NCBI RefSeq assembly: GCF_000003815.2
Contig: NC_049984.1
Span: 18,395,062-18,459,061, forward strand
DNA length: 64,000 bases
Direction of reading: 5' to 3'
DNA from: Branchiostoma floridae
Lineage: Eukaryota > Chordata > Leptocardii > Amphioxiformes > Branchiostomatidae
The first letter of the stretch is position 1. The number at the start of each line of letters is the position of its first letter. The notes beneath the pieces are model-generated. The model did not search any database. It saw only the letters and a list, made by a program, of their open reading frames with translations, and was not told where the DNA came from. Positions 22,501 through 33,440 of the stretch are shown piece by piece. Made by a program: the position numbers and the translations under genes.

Positions 22501-25500
22501 GGCCAGCGTAGTCAGTCTGGTACAGACTGTGAGTCCCCGGCAATCTGGACAAAATAAGACTATGGAGATGTTGTCAAATTCTTCCTTATAGTGCGACTTG
22601 CCTCAGATGACCTACAGTGCCAGTTTGGTGCGGAATTCTTTCCGTCACCCAAAAAGAGAGGCATGTTTGTGTGACAGTGGCATTCCTTTCCTATTCTAAG
22701 TATGGAGCCACCAAATCAGGAGCTAACAAACTTAAAGATAAACCTCTGAAAGATGTGTGTCGTTAAAGGTATCATTAAAGCTAAGCACTGTAAAAGTCCA
22801 ACATAATGTGCTCAAGATTTCTTCTGTACCAAGAGTTTTTTCCGAACCACGGACCTCAAGGTTTTGTTGGATTTGTGTTATTTGGTCAGGTGTTGCTTAT
22901 ATGAGCCAATGAATGGGTGGATGAATTGATGGGTGAATACAGATGGATAGATATGGATGGATGAATAAATAAATAATTGATCAGTGATTGAATGAATGAA
23001 TGAATATTTAAACGTCTCAACTTTCTGTTTCACTCCCAGCTCACCTTGTGCTGACGGGACAGCGGATATGGCCGGCTGCTAAGGTAGGGGAATGTGCGAG
23101 ATTTGAGGGAGATGTAGTTAGAACGTGTACAAGCATGAAGTGTGGTACATTTAAGTTGCAAGTTTGTATGAGCGTCCTTGCTTCAGCTCTGGTCATTCAT
23201 AAGTAACCTTACAAAATCTTGCTTCTATACTATCGCGGTACGCCTGACTACTATATATGACCTATACACATTTTCGGGGCTCTCTCGGGTAAGACCTACG
23301 CCACATTTCCAAACCGGGGCCCGGCCGGGCAGCTTCCGGGAACGAAAAGTATGATATAAAAACACCAAACTACACAAGACGTAAAAAGAATAGGCATGGG
23401 AATTATTTGCGTATATTTTTACGTATACATTTCTACTTTTCGCTTCCACATGTACATTAGCCTTGAGTACTAGCTATAGTTGTCCTCGCCAGCGAGAGAT
23501 TTTGTAAACTTAGGCTATATGTCATAAGGACAGATTCCAGATGCATAGAAAGTTGTTTGTTTCCTCCATCTCCAGGTCCTGGCGTTGTATCTCGTGGAGA
23601 ACCCTGACATCCTGCAGTCTGCGGGGTCCGTGCTGGAGCTCGGGGCGGGCCCGGGGCTGCCCGGACTGGTGGCGGCAAAACTCGCGCCCCAGCCCGACCG
23701 GGTGGTGCTCACAGACAACAAGGACCTGGTGCTCGACCTGCTGGACAAAAACATCGTCAAGAACTTCGACAACGGAGACCCGATGGCAGGTGAGAAGATT
23801 TCAACTTTATTTCAAAGACACACACCACAGTTTTAACCATTTTTAGCCACCTTCAGGAGTACTGACCCACTCACTTATGTACTAGCACGTGACCGGATAG
23901 GAACATGACGTCAGTAGTGGGTAGAAAGTGATGACAGACCACGTCAGAGTAATCCCTTCTTATGTTTCTGTGCCAGAATTTGCATTAGAAATTAAAGTAT
24001 AAGAGAAAATTTTCGGTAACTTTGTGCCTTCACAGACAAACCGCGCTGTTGCCATCTAGAGTGGGGAAAGGGCGTGACCGACTTCCGGGACCAATATGGT
24101 GGTTTTGACGTCATCCTAGCCTCTGACGTCATCTACCACCGGCCGGACATTCCGCTTCTACTTCAAACGGCCAGAGATCTACTCAACGACAAGGTAAACT
24201 CTATGCTAGTCGGGACAATCGCCAGTGTTGTTTGTTACCTATAGCTAAGTCACACCTTGAAAACTTGGCTCTCTTGGGTCGCGGCTGTTTTCTATGTAAT
24301 ACACAAATTTATCCTATTAACAGTACTTAGGCTGTAATGCTGCAGTATATTCACATAGAATGTTTGTACATTACGACATAAGACCAGTATATGTACTAGT
24401 GGGTTGTACCTAAGAGAGTGAAAACAATGAATTATTACCTGACAAAAAGGCACAATTACGTGACTATATTTACATACAATTACATACAAGTGTACATGTA
24501 CAGATGTAAAAATTTACTTGGTACCTTCTAAGTTTACCTATAAGTTTAAACAACCAATATGGCGGACGATACTTACGTCATAATCACGTGAGTGAAAATA
24601 AATCTCCAAGCAGATCCTACCGTGCCATAAAATAGTATCAAAGCTGACCTAGGAGTATAGCCGACTAAAGGGAGTCAAACGGGCTCCAGCAGGTACCGAA
24701 ACACACTTCTACACTCGTAGTACACGCCGGCTTCACTCCTCTGCCAGTTTTTGATATTATCTTATGCTATCGTAGGGTCTGCTCGGAGATTAGAGCTATG
24801 TCCAGTATCAGGGTGAAGTGCACGAAGTTAGGGTGTACGAAGTTGTACTAAGTTACAACCGTTTACCACTGGCTTTGAGGCTATATCAGGAGTCACAGAT
24901 GACGTCAAAACATTTATTGGATGACGTAATCTAACTTCGTACAGTAGGCAGGGTAGGGTGTCAAGTGTACGAAGTTGTCCGAAGTTGTGCAAAGTTACGT
25001 GACGTCATCTAACTTCGTACAGTAGGCAGGGTAGGGCGGCATGTGTGCGAAGTTGTCCTAAGTTGTGCAAAGTTACGTGACGTCATCTAACTTCGGACAG
25101 TGGGCAGGGTAGGTCAACAAGTGTGCGAAGTTGTCCTAAGTTGTGCAAAGTTACGTGACGTCATCTAACTTTGGACAGTGGGCAGGGTAGGTCAACAAGT
25201 ATGCGAAGTTGTCCTAAGTTGTGCAAAGTTACGTGACGTCATCTAACTTTGGACAGTGGGCAGGGTAGGTCAACAAGTGTGCGAAGTTGTCCTAAGTTGT
25301 GCAAAGTTACGTGACGTCATCTAACTTTGGACAGTGGGCAGGGTAGGTCAACAAGTGTGCGAAGTTGTCCTAAGTTGTGCAAAGTTACGTGACGTCATCT
25401 AACTTACATACAGGGAGTCACAAAAATAAAGTTCCGAAATTACGCTACTCAAGACAAACACTACATTCAACTCATTTCCTTACGTCGGTATTGACTTGTG

Positions 25501-26620
25501 AATGTTGACAAGGTAAATAAACAGGGCATGTCAATCAAAGTCATTGTTACTCTTTATTCAGGCAAACGATTTGAACCGAGGTGTTTAACCGAGTGCTAGC
25601 CATAAGCCTTATGAAGGCTATTCCATCATAAGACTGTACTCGAGTACTCCAGCATCGCATCCTGGAGGTTGCCTGCGTGTTCCTTGCTCTAGTGAACAGG
25701 TATTGTAATCTTGCAAAATGATTATAACATTTTCTATGCAATATTTCTATGCAATATTTAATAGTGACTATTAAGAGAAAATTCTTATCCCTATACGACA
25801 TAAGTACTTACCATTTTTGTTAAATTAAGCCTCGGTACTCCCACTGGTAGGTGAAGGCTGGTTATGTCCCACCAAAAATACAGACTTTTTAGATCTCGAT
25901 CTAATAACTTTTATATTTACGTCATAACTTCCGACAACTTTGGTAACCTCCCGTCTTCTTATACAAAGTTTGGATGACGTCATAATTAAGATGACGTCAT
26001 AACTTCGGACAACTTCGGACAACTTCGTACACCCCCCGGCTGACTGTCCAAAGTTAGATGACGTCATGGTTAGGGTGACGTCATAACTTTGGACAACTTC
26101 GGACAACTTCGTACACCCCCCGGCTGACTGTCCAAAGTTAGGATGACGTCATGGTTAGCGTGACGTCATAACTTCGGACAACTTCGTACACCACCCGGCT
26201 GACTGTCCAAAGTTTAGATGACGTCATAACTTCGGACAAGTTCGTACAACTTTGGACAAGTTCGTACAACTTTGGACAACTTCAGACATCTAACTCAACT
26301 TAGGACAACTTCGTGCATTTCACCCTGATACTGGACATGGGTGGGAGATTAGGGAAAAACACCATAGTTCAATCGTTCACTTATTCGAATATTCATCCCT
26401 TCACATTCCCGTTCTTCCCCAGCCGTCTTCCGTGCTGCTGCTGAGCTACAACGACCGCGCCAAGATCTTCCAGCAGACGGTGAAGGAGACCGCGCAGGAG
26501 TGCGGGCTCGAGTGGACGGACATTCCATTCCGAGAGCTCCTGCCCAACTTCTCTCAGCTCGTACATCCGGACGAAGTCCGACACTTACACCTCATGGTGT
26601 TCATGAAGGGTGTGAGCTAG
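19431..26620 (+). CDS. Methyltransf_16 (METTL21-like) methyltransferase paralogue, five exons, complete
   Basis: The spliced model joins 19431-19584, 23040-23083, 23576-23789, 24036-24193 and 26423-26620 (768 nt, 255 aa plus stop). All introns are GT-AG with phases 1, 0, 1, 0, the same as the minus-strand paralogue. Motifs: LTGQRIWPAAKV (56-67), VLELGAGPGL (85-94), LTDNKD (111-116), HLEWG (144-148), FDVILASDVIYHRPDIPLL (161-179). This is a full class I SAM-methyltransferase domain with catalytic-fold residues intact, so it should be active, probably on protein lysine; the target is unknown. The start at 19431 has a strong Kozak context (AACATGG). Two upstream in-frame ATGs (19341, 19380) are alternatives. 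The CAG|G at the arginine codon near 19509 sits where the paralogue has an intron acceptor, so a different upstream first exon is also possible. AATAAA lies 343 bases after the stop. Confidence 0.87.
20644..20808. mobile_element. Palindromic MITE, TAGTCTCCAAGCAGACC ends
   Basis: Arms of about 28 bp begin TAGTCTCCAAGCAGACCCTA and return at the right end. CTGCAACC is repeated directly on both sides (8 bp). The interior holds GTATCAAAGCTGGCA and its inverse, and GGCCGGCTA. It sits in intron 1 of the plus-strand methyltransferase. Confidence 0.8.
22918..23010. repeat. Degenerate GGAT/GAAT tetranucleotide tract
   Basis: GGATGAAT, GGATAGAT and TGAATGAA words just upstream of exon 2 of the plus-strand methyltransferase. 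Confidence 0.8.
23040..23083 (+). CDS. Methyltransferase (+) exon 2 (LTGQRIWPAAK)
   Basis: A 44-nt micro-exon, too short to appear as an open reading frame. It follows a pyrimidine-rich acceptor (TTTCACTCCCAG) and ends in AAG|GTAGGG. It joins phase 1 upstream and phase 0 downstream and reads AHLVLTGQRIWPAAK. Confidence 0.88.
23576..23789 (+). CDS. Methyltransferase (+) exon 3 (SAM-binding motif I)
   Basis: Encodes VLALYLVENPDILQS, VLELGAGPGLPGLVAAK and VVLTDNKDLVLDLLDKNIV. The acceptor is CTCCATCTCCAG and the donor GTGAGA. It is GC-rich compared with the flanking introns, as expected of coding sequence. Confidence 0.9.
24036..24193 (+). CDS. Methyltransferase (+) exon 4 (HLEWG, FDVILASD)
   Basis: 158 nt. 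Encodes DKPRCCHLEWGKGVTDF, then FDVILASDVIYHRPDIPLL and TARDLLNDK. The acceptor is TGCCTTCACAG and the donor GTAAAC. Confidence 0.9.
24600..24795. mobile_element. Decayed relative of the 20644 MITE
   Basis: TCTCCAAGCAGATCCTAC on the left and GTAGGGTCTGCTCGGAGA on the right, with TAGTATCAAAGCTG and AGTTTTTGATATTATC inside, follow the element at 20644 with many substitutions. It directly abuts the composite element starting at 24798. Confidence 0.7.
24798..26338. mobile_element. 1.5-kb inverted-repeat element built of TGACGTCA satellite arrays
   Basis: Ends ATGTCCAGTATCAGGGTGAA (24798-24817) and its exact inverse (26319-26338), followed inward by TGCACGAAGTT on both sides. The left array (about 24830-25405) has a 78-bp unit with GTGCAAAGTTACGTGACGTC; sites repeat at 24997, 25075, 25153, 25231, 25309 and 25387. 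The right array (about 25960-26300) is a related inverted set with CCCCCGGCTGACTGTCC. A unique centre of about 550 bp separates them. It lies in intron 4 of the plus-strand methyltransferase. Confidence 0.8.
26423..26620 (+). CDS. Methyltransferase (+) exon 5 with stop codon
   Basis: Encodes PSSVLLLSYNDRAKIFQQ through HLHLMVFMKGVS then TAG, the C-terminal strands of the methyltransferase fold. The acceptor is CGTTCTTCCCCAG. Confidence 0.9.
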   Translation, partial: PSSVLLLSYNDRAKIFQQTVKETAQECGLEWTDIPFRELLPNFSQLVHPDEVRHLHLMVFMKGVS

Positions 26621-26962
26621 TGAACACGGTTGTGTGCTCCTTTTTTAATTTCGTAAATCGTTTCGAAAGGTCACAAAATCGTCATTTTATGGACGGCATA
26701 CACAAGTAAGTGTTAATTGGGAACATTTTGTTGACACGTAATTGCTAAATGTAAATAACGTTGGACCAGAGATTTGTGGTGAAATATTTGTCTGCTTTAG
26801 CTTGTGCGCCATGTTTGTAAATTGTTTTTTTTTTAAACAATGCAAGGTTGGTTATTACCATTCAAATTTTAATGCACTGCCATTCTAATGTCGATATTTG
26901 TAAGTACCTAAGTTATAAGGGCTAAGAAAACTACTGAAGTGGGCTACAATTACTTTCTGTTC

Positions 26963-26968
26963 AATAAA
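26963..26968 (+). terminator. Polyadenylation signal AATAAA
   Basis: A canonical AATAAA in TTCAATAAAAGTGAGC, 343 bases after the stop of the plus-strand methyltransferase. It is the first AATAAA after the gene and gives a 3' UTR of ordinary length. Confidence 0.5.
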
Positions 26969-27925
26969 AGTGAGCCGTACACTCAGGATCTGTCCTTTCT
27001 TACTACTATAATGTCTTGTAATCATTAATAGGCATATTCTGTATGGTTTTGTTCATTAGGCCTAGCAAAATGCTGCATTTTTGGTTTCAGTCCTGAAAAA
27101 AGTAAGGTCGGTAGGTAGAGATTTTAATTATTCTTTTTTCAGTCTAAAAAAAGATTTCGACCGATTTGACACACCAGATATACAGTTCAACAAAATATGT
27201 AAAATGAAATTCATCAGGACACTGATATTTTCAACACCGTATTGTAATTATCATGCAGATAAACGTAAACATTGAATAAACATAGTCTGTACAATGTTCA
27301 CTACACATTTTTCATTCAATTGTTAGAAGAATTTATCTGAGTGTAAAGTACACGAAGTCTGTATTGAATTTTATCACTCAGATCGAAAATCTTATGTCTT
27401 GCCAGCGGTCAACAACCAAAAAAAAAGGCCAGGGTCGGAAGGTTTTTGCTAGAATCGGTCGGGTACCCGGAAATACAGCATTTTTCCTTAGCTGGAGGAA
27501 AAATGGTTATGACGTCTTTCACTGGTATACCTTAATCTGTATCCTTAGCCTTAGGAAAAAAGATTGATTATGTGGTCATCATAAGTAATATAGATCTGTA
27601 TCTATTGTATTTTTATGTCGGGGCGAGGGCTAGCAAAGATACCACCACCTGTTCCCCCGCCCCACCCACTCGAGTGGTGAATCTTGATAAACAGATAATA
27701 AACAAATACATGAAAATGTACATCAATCAGCCGAAAGGTGACTAAAAATCAATCACCTTTATCAACGTAACACCTCGGCTGGATGGCCCATTCGTCATTG
27801 ACAGCTATAATTCAAATTAGTAAGCAGCACAGTAAAATGTACCAAATATCGGTGTAAAGAATAAATATATTACGAATAAATGTATGAAGAAATATAACAA
27901 GAATAGATATACATGTATTAGGAAA

Positions 27926-28190
27926 TATTTCTGATTGAAGAGACAATGTATCTATCTTTCCCCCTCTCTGTACCGTCGACCAAAAAGAGCACATTGAGTT
28001 ACGGATTGTGCGATCAGCACGAAGGAGAGGGGCAGTGCAGCGGTTTGATATAAGAATAAATATATCAATAAACATTTCTGATTGAAGATATTCATGTTTC
28101 CCTCTCTCTGTACTGACTATCAAAAAGAGCACATTGAGTACGGACAAGTTGATTGTGCGTTCAGCACCAAGGTGAGGTCCTGTGCAGCGC
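27926..28190. repeat. Tandem duplication at the 3' end of the 218-aa gene
   Basis: Two diverged copies about 146 bases apart share ATTTCTGATTGAAGA, CCCTCTCTGTAC, CAAAAAGAGCACATTGAGT and GATTGTGCG. The left copy repeats the final codons and stop of the gene: the terminal LHRTSPWC-stop has a counterpart reading LHCPSPSC-stop. Confidence 0.75.
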
Positions 28191-28610
28191 TCCAGCCCCG
28201 TCAGGTACGGGTGTTATGTTGTCTGGTACTGGTGTCTTATCAGCGGACTCAACATCCGTGAGAGAATCATGTTTCCCGGACCCAGATGTAACCAGACCCT
28301 CACCATCTTCTTCTTCTTCCCCAAACAGCAACTTTAAATGCATGTCATCCCACGCATTCAAATCATCTTCCTGTAGAGTTGTGCACGGTTCGCTGCAACA
28401 ACGACAAGTATCGTTGTTGTTGCGCAGTACAGAAGCGTCCTCTTGTGTTGGAGAGGAGAAGTGCAGGTAGTCTTGTTGCGTTTTTGGCCGTGGATGGGCG
28501 ACTTGGTGTTTCGGGAAGTACCCGACAACACGAGGGGCGAGTTGAACGGGTCTGAACTGTGCTCCGATGTAGGTGTCCAACCAAGCCTGGCCTTTTGTGA
28601 TATCGCTTAC
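28161..28610 (-). CDS. Unrecognised protein, exon 2 with stop
   Basis: Starts VSDITKGQAWLDTYIG and ends GALHRTSPWC then TGA. The reading frame is open on the opposite strand too, but only this strand has matching splice sites and a partner exon. Confidence 0.6.
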   Translation of the reverse strand, partial: VSDITKGQAWLDTYIGAQFRPVQLAPRVVGYFPKHQVAHPRPKTQQDYLHFSSPTQEDASVLRNNNDTCRCCSEPCTTLQEDDLNAWDDMHLKLLFGEEEEDGEGLVTSGSGKHDSLTDVESADKTPVPDNITPVPDGAGALHRTSPWC

Positions 28611-29269
28611 CTGAACATGGTAGGGGGAGTATATGTGGAAATGTTGTACGTGCGTTGTAACAATGGTTGCTAGAGTATTCTACTACAACTTTCTGTCAGT
28701 CTATACACACTTATAACTGCGCGAACAAAAACTACAATACAGAATGTTTATAAAAAAACTGTTCCGACTTTTGTAACATACAACTCAGCAGTTCAAGAAT
28801 CAGTTCAGAGCTCAATTCCAGGGTTGACCTCAACATATAAAATGTATGTTTGAGTTTTCAAGGGATGTTATGTGCCCGGGCTTATCAAGTCATGGCAGAC
28901 AAAAGGGAAAAACTAGAAGGTAAATCTCTTTCAGAATTCTGCGATTCACTACCCTTTACATTCGCAAAACTTGTGAACGTGTTTTAAAAAAGTTCGCTGA
29001 TACAAGTTGATTTATCTTACAGCGCGAGCATTGGCGCTCACGTACAATATGGCACAACTTACTTCTCTGTCGAGCTGCCTTTGGTCCACCCACTCCTTAC
29101 CGATTAACCTACACGCCAGACTATAACATGCGCCTCCCAAGGTCTTTTCTGGGGAGAGATTTACGCCTTTGCCTTTGAGCAACGATAGCGTACCGCCGTC
29201 CACTCGCGGAGCAACTGAGAAAGCTCCTTTCTTCCTCTTTTGAGCAACAGGAGCGCTTGCACAGGACAT
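28161..29269 (-). CDS. Unrecognised two-exon protein, 218 aa
   Basis: Exons 29269-29063 (69 codons) and 28610-28161 (149 codons plus stop) join in phase 0 across a GTAAGT donor and a pyrimidine-rich acceptor (CCCCCTACCATGTTCAG). The first exon starts MSCASAPVAQKRKKGAFSV: a basic patch, then a segment with GGTLSLLKGKGVNLS and GACYSLACRLIGKEW. The second exon begins VSDITKGQAWLDTYIGAQF, then RPVQLAPRVVGYFPKHQ, a CRCC cysteine cluster, LNAWDDMHLKLLF and an acidic run (GEEEEDGEG). The C-terminal tail is rich in S, T and P. No signal peptide or membrane segment is visible. Codon-like composition, clean splice sites and ordered motifs argue for a real gene, but I do not recognise the family. The start could lie further upstream, since the frame is open to about 29310. 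Confidence 0.6.
29063..29269 (-). CDS. Unrecognised protein, exon 1
   Basis: 69 codons from ATG to DRE|GTAAGT. KRKK near residue 10 could be a nuclear-localisation-like basic patch. Confidence 0.55.
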
Positions 29270-32200
29270 TTGGTCGGAAAAGATTGTCACAGATGAAGTT
29301 GTAATAGGCAGGTACGAAAAGCTGCACTTAACAATAAAATCTCAAGAGGTCGCTCGTAAACCAGTCTCCTCTGATACTCCAGTACGGCTGCAAAAAATGC
29401 CACTGACGCGAAAGGAGGCTTGGAAAATGTCGTTAGAAGGAGAAAGGAGTGAAACAAAGAGAACAAACATGCTGTATCTACGCACAACGTCACAGAAAAG
29501 CGTTCTGGAACATCACACGTTGTTCAGTTAGGCTTGTTTCGTAGCGTGGCAACAGGATTGTTGTCAGGTCCTTGGTCCAACAAACTAACGTTGTGTCCAG
29601 CATGAAAAACACAACACGTTGTACACAGCTACACACCAAGCAGAGGTTGATGTGGGAAAGCGTGGCCTTTTTTTCTTATATGCGGACTTTTCTGTAGGTT
29701 ATCCTCACCAGAAAAAGACGGCATAAAAGAAAATGGTCACGATTTTCCCAATCAACCTCTGTATGGAGAGTAGTACACAACATCCTACGGTATACCGATA
29801 CGCTTTCCCCAATTTGCTTGATGTCCCGTTGCCTAACTGTTCCAACAGACACTAGTACTGGGCCAACCTCATGTTGCCTAACTAATCCCCTACTTCCTAC
29901 GAATACCGTCAGAAAGCGCCCCCTACCTGCAACTCCAGATTGTATGCACTGCATGTAGATGAGATGCTACTACACTACAGGCCCCTGGAGCTTCTCCTTG
30001 ACTGCCATGGTTGGGATTTCTTATCCTTGCTTTTCACTTTTATACAAGTCTGTTCTATTCTACACTAGGATTGCAATAGTTTTTTTCTTTCTTTCAAAAA
30101 TCAAGTACAATTTGTACATTTATTCAAACCATTGAAAGGAACATGTTTAATCTTTTCTTTTGCACAACTTTTAAAAAGTCTAATGCTAGTTAGAGTCCCT
30201 GTACTCCTATTTTCTTTCCAAATCCATTTGGTGCTAAATCGGTTCCATAAGAAATAGCAGTCAAAGATATTGGTGCAATTCAAGAACAAAATATTTGAGC
30301 AGGAAATAATTTAGGCAAGGAAATTCATAGCTCTCAGTGAATGTACACTGTCCTAGATATTAGCGCATGGGAACCCAATTTAAAACTGGCCTGCTTTGAT
30401 CTTGAGGAACAGAATTCATAGAATCTAGCTGGGAGAAATTGAGGTCAAACCAACAGAAAATACACTGCATTTTATGCAAAGTCAACATATCTTGGAAAAC
30501 AGGTTGTGAACATATGTTCATAACTCACTGTGCAATGGTGACCAATGGCAATGAATATCTGTGTCGGTACATTACAGTCTTTTGCATGTGCTGTTCCTAA
30601 AAAAAATATTGGATGCCCTAATACACTGGGGAGAAGAATTGTCTGACAAGCATAAAATTCTGATTGACCAGGGATGCTACCAGGTCACTGACTCTTTAAC
30701 TGTAACCTCTCTGACAGTGACGTTGCCCATCAGGATACCTTAGAATGCACCTGTTAACTTCAAATGCTCTAAGACTCTGCACCATAGAAGGTGTATGTCT
30801 CCAGAACCTCCTACAACACTTGTGCCTACATTGATCACTTTTCGTGACTGAGACCAAGAAATTTGGACCCCCTATTATAAAATAACACAGGAAACTTATA
30901 TCACTTTTATATAGCATTTGGGTGTAACATTACAGGTGTATGGGCAAGTTGAGTACTGTCATTGTCATAGTCATTAAAAATCCAGTGTCATACACACATT
31001 TTTATTCACAATTGTCCAAATCGCAAAACTTGTGAGGGAAGATTGTTGGTGTGCAAAAAAACAACTTTACTCAAATGGTGTACCAACCCAATAAGTTGGT
31101 GACAAGATTTCATTAGTTGGTGCTTTGATAAATCACAGACTTTGCTTGAATAAACATTGATTTACAGAGCTTGATGCAATAAGAAATGCAACCTGTCAAG
31201 ACCACTGCCCACCTCACACTGCAAACTAGGGCATGTAAATAAACTATTTGCCAAGGGTTATAATCAGACCAGGAAGGAATCTTGGGTTGCGTCTTAAAAA
31301 GAAACTTGAGACGTTCGACCTGGGTTGTTGATAGAGGATATGTCGGCCACCTTGGGGTGTAATGTACACCATTTCACTGCAAAGTCTATATTTGGCTACA
31401 GCGTGTAACACAATACCTTTCACTTGCGAGACAAGGACAGTCAGAAGCTTTTAAAAGGCGTTTTCTGGGTCAGCATGTAGGTGCAGTGGACTACAGTATT
31501 GGGTAATTGGTGATTTATTATGTCCAGACCAATCTACCCTTAGCTCTCAGGCCAAGGCTTTCTTTAAGTTTAACCTCCTTACTCAGACTAATGTAAAACA
31601 TAAGCATTAACTTAAAGATGAACACTGCAGATTTAGAGAATATCATGAATTTGACTTCCTGTGTGAAAATTTGCCCGTCCCGGACTAGTCCGAACCGGCA
31701 TGAACCGTCAGTTCGAACCATGCAATAGTCCGGGGGTCGGACGGGTCGGTCGGACGGGACGGACGCTCGACAGTTCGCAGAACGGTTCGGACGGCCAAAA
31801 AGCGTCCAGATTGGCCGCTTGGACTAGCCCGGACTACGTCCCGGACTGGTCCCGGACGGCATGGTTCGAACGCTTTCGGGCGGCGGCCTGGAGCGGGCCG
31901 TTCGAACGGTTCGAGCCAGTACGGCTCCGCCCGGGCCGGACGGCCGAACGGGCGGTTCCCATAGCAACAAAGCGATCCGAACCGTCTGGGGGCGTGCAGA
32001 GCACCGCGGGGCGCCGGTTCGGACGTCTGCGGACGTCTGCGAACGTCTGCGAACCACCAATTTACATGGCAACTGCACCTCCCAAACACCCGTGGAATGC
32101 GTAAAATCGTGCTGTTGTGAGGTGGAAATCGCTGCCCAAACAGTTCGGACGGTCTGAACCGCCGGAATGCCGTTACAAAATAGAAAGAATTTGAATGCAA

Positions 32201-33358
32201 TTCATCCCTCTGCCGCCAGTGCTCCTATAGACACTGAATGTGAAATCATTAATGACGGCTTGAAGTTACAGAATGACACCAGCCGCAAGACAATCAATGT
32301 AAATCACATGTGCCCTCACTTTGACGTTATGTGCGTGCGGAGTCCCAGGAAACATTTGATTGCCCGCACAAACCATGTACAAAGCGTAAGTAATGGATTT
32401 CTGATGTCTTTCCGACTGAAGCGTGGTTACCAAGCATGTGTTGGAGACACTATCACTAATATATGATATACATTCAAGTCCATAATCTAGAAGATTCATT
32501 TATAAACATCATTGAATGCCCTAATATATTCATGCCAACGCTAGGCACGTTACGCACCCAGCGGCGGCGAGGGTTCAGTGACCCCATCTCAAACGTAAAC
32601 AAGAAGACGATCCTATGAAGAAGCCAAACATTTTGTTGGTGTGTGTTGAACTTCATTGTATTTTGTTGAAAGAAAGTTGTATCTAAATATTGAATGGTAA
32701 TATATGTTAATCTAATGCCACAAAATATTATTCTACGTGTCTAAAATAAGACTAGTTTTGATATAGGTGCTGGCCCCCATACGTGAATTGAACTCTCCCA
32801 CACTTGATTGAAGCCTCCCGGTCCTTTGGGACAGCCGCCCGACAAGTGCGCACATGTCTATAACTCGTTGTTTGTTGTTTATTTTACGTTCCACATGTTA
32901 ATTTTTGGCACAGTTTGCACATCCATCGACAGGAATACCACTAAGAATGATGTCGTCATTATACCCATTTCCTTTGTGTTTCTTGCCTTTTTTCACGAGC
33001 AAGTTATTCAAAGACAGGAAAATACGATCCAGATATCAATTTGCGAGCCAGTGGCTAGGCCACACCCACACAGCGCGAAACGTTAGGTATAGAGGCGTGC
33101 CGCTGTCCATCATCGCGTGGCGACCGACAAAATAATTAGCAACCATCTCCGCTAGCTGGGTGTCATGCTGTCCGTATTATAAAACGTCTGCACAGTTATT
33201 ATTGGAATCTTTCGTCAGTAAATTTACTTTGCGCACTTGTAAGCGACTTTTGACAAGACTGGCCGGTGTTCCCGTAAAGCTTTCCTTCTGTCCTAATCCC
33301 AGCAAAACTGGTCTCCGGGGACAGCCGCCTACCAGACCGATTCGTAGGGCAGGAATCA
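29270..33358. other. No supported gene; GC-rich repeat block inside
   Basis: Contains ordinary AT-rich sequence to about 31350, then the GC-rich block. Open frames in the block occur on both strands and are compositional. Confidence 0.5.
31360..32165 (+). repeat. GC-rich repeat block rich in CGAACGGTTCGG-type words
   Basis: It opens with GTACACCATTTCACTGCA, has CTGTGTGAAAAT further in, and then about 480 bases of CGGACGG, GTTCGAACG and GGACGTCTGCG words. A shorter relative lies in opposite orientation at 37915-38285. Long open frames on both strands come from the lack of stops in this GC-rich sequence. Confidence 0.5.
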
Positions 33359-33440
33359 AAATGTCACACTACAACGGGTCTCCAATTTCTGGAAGGGTGG
33401 CAAAATCACCAACGTCCGGCCGCACCTTTGAGCTTCGGCC
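33359..33440 (+). CDS. Possible first exon of an unknown gene
   Basis: ATG in good context (ATCAAAATGTCA) opens MSHYNGSPISGRVAKSPTSG and RTFELR, then a consensus donor CC|GTAAGT (phase 2). The composition is protein-like and the donor is strong, but no matching next exon was found. Confidence 0.35.

Noticed and set aside
28153-28470. 105-codon plus-strand frame
   Set aside because: Antisense to exon 2 of the 218-aa gene, without matching splice sites.
31685-32200. 171-codon open frame (-) overlapping 134-, 98- and 84-codon frames
   Set aside because: Frames are open on both strands because the GC-rich repeat has few stops; residues are dominated by R, P, S and W with no domain or splice context.
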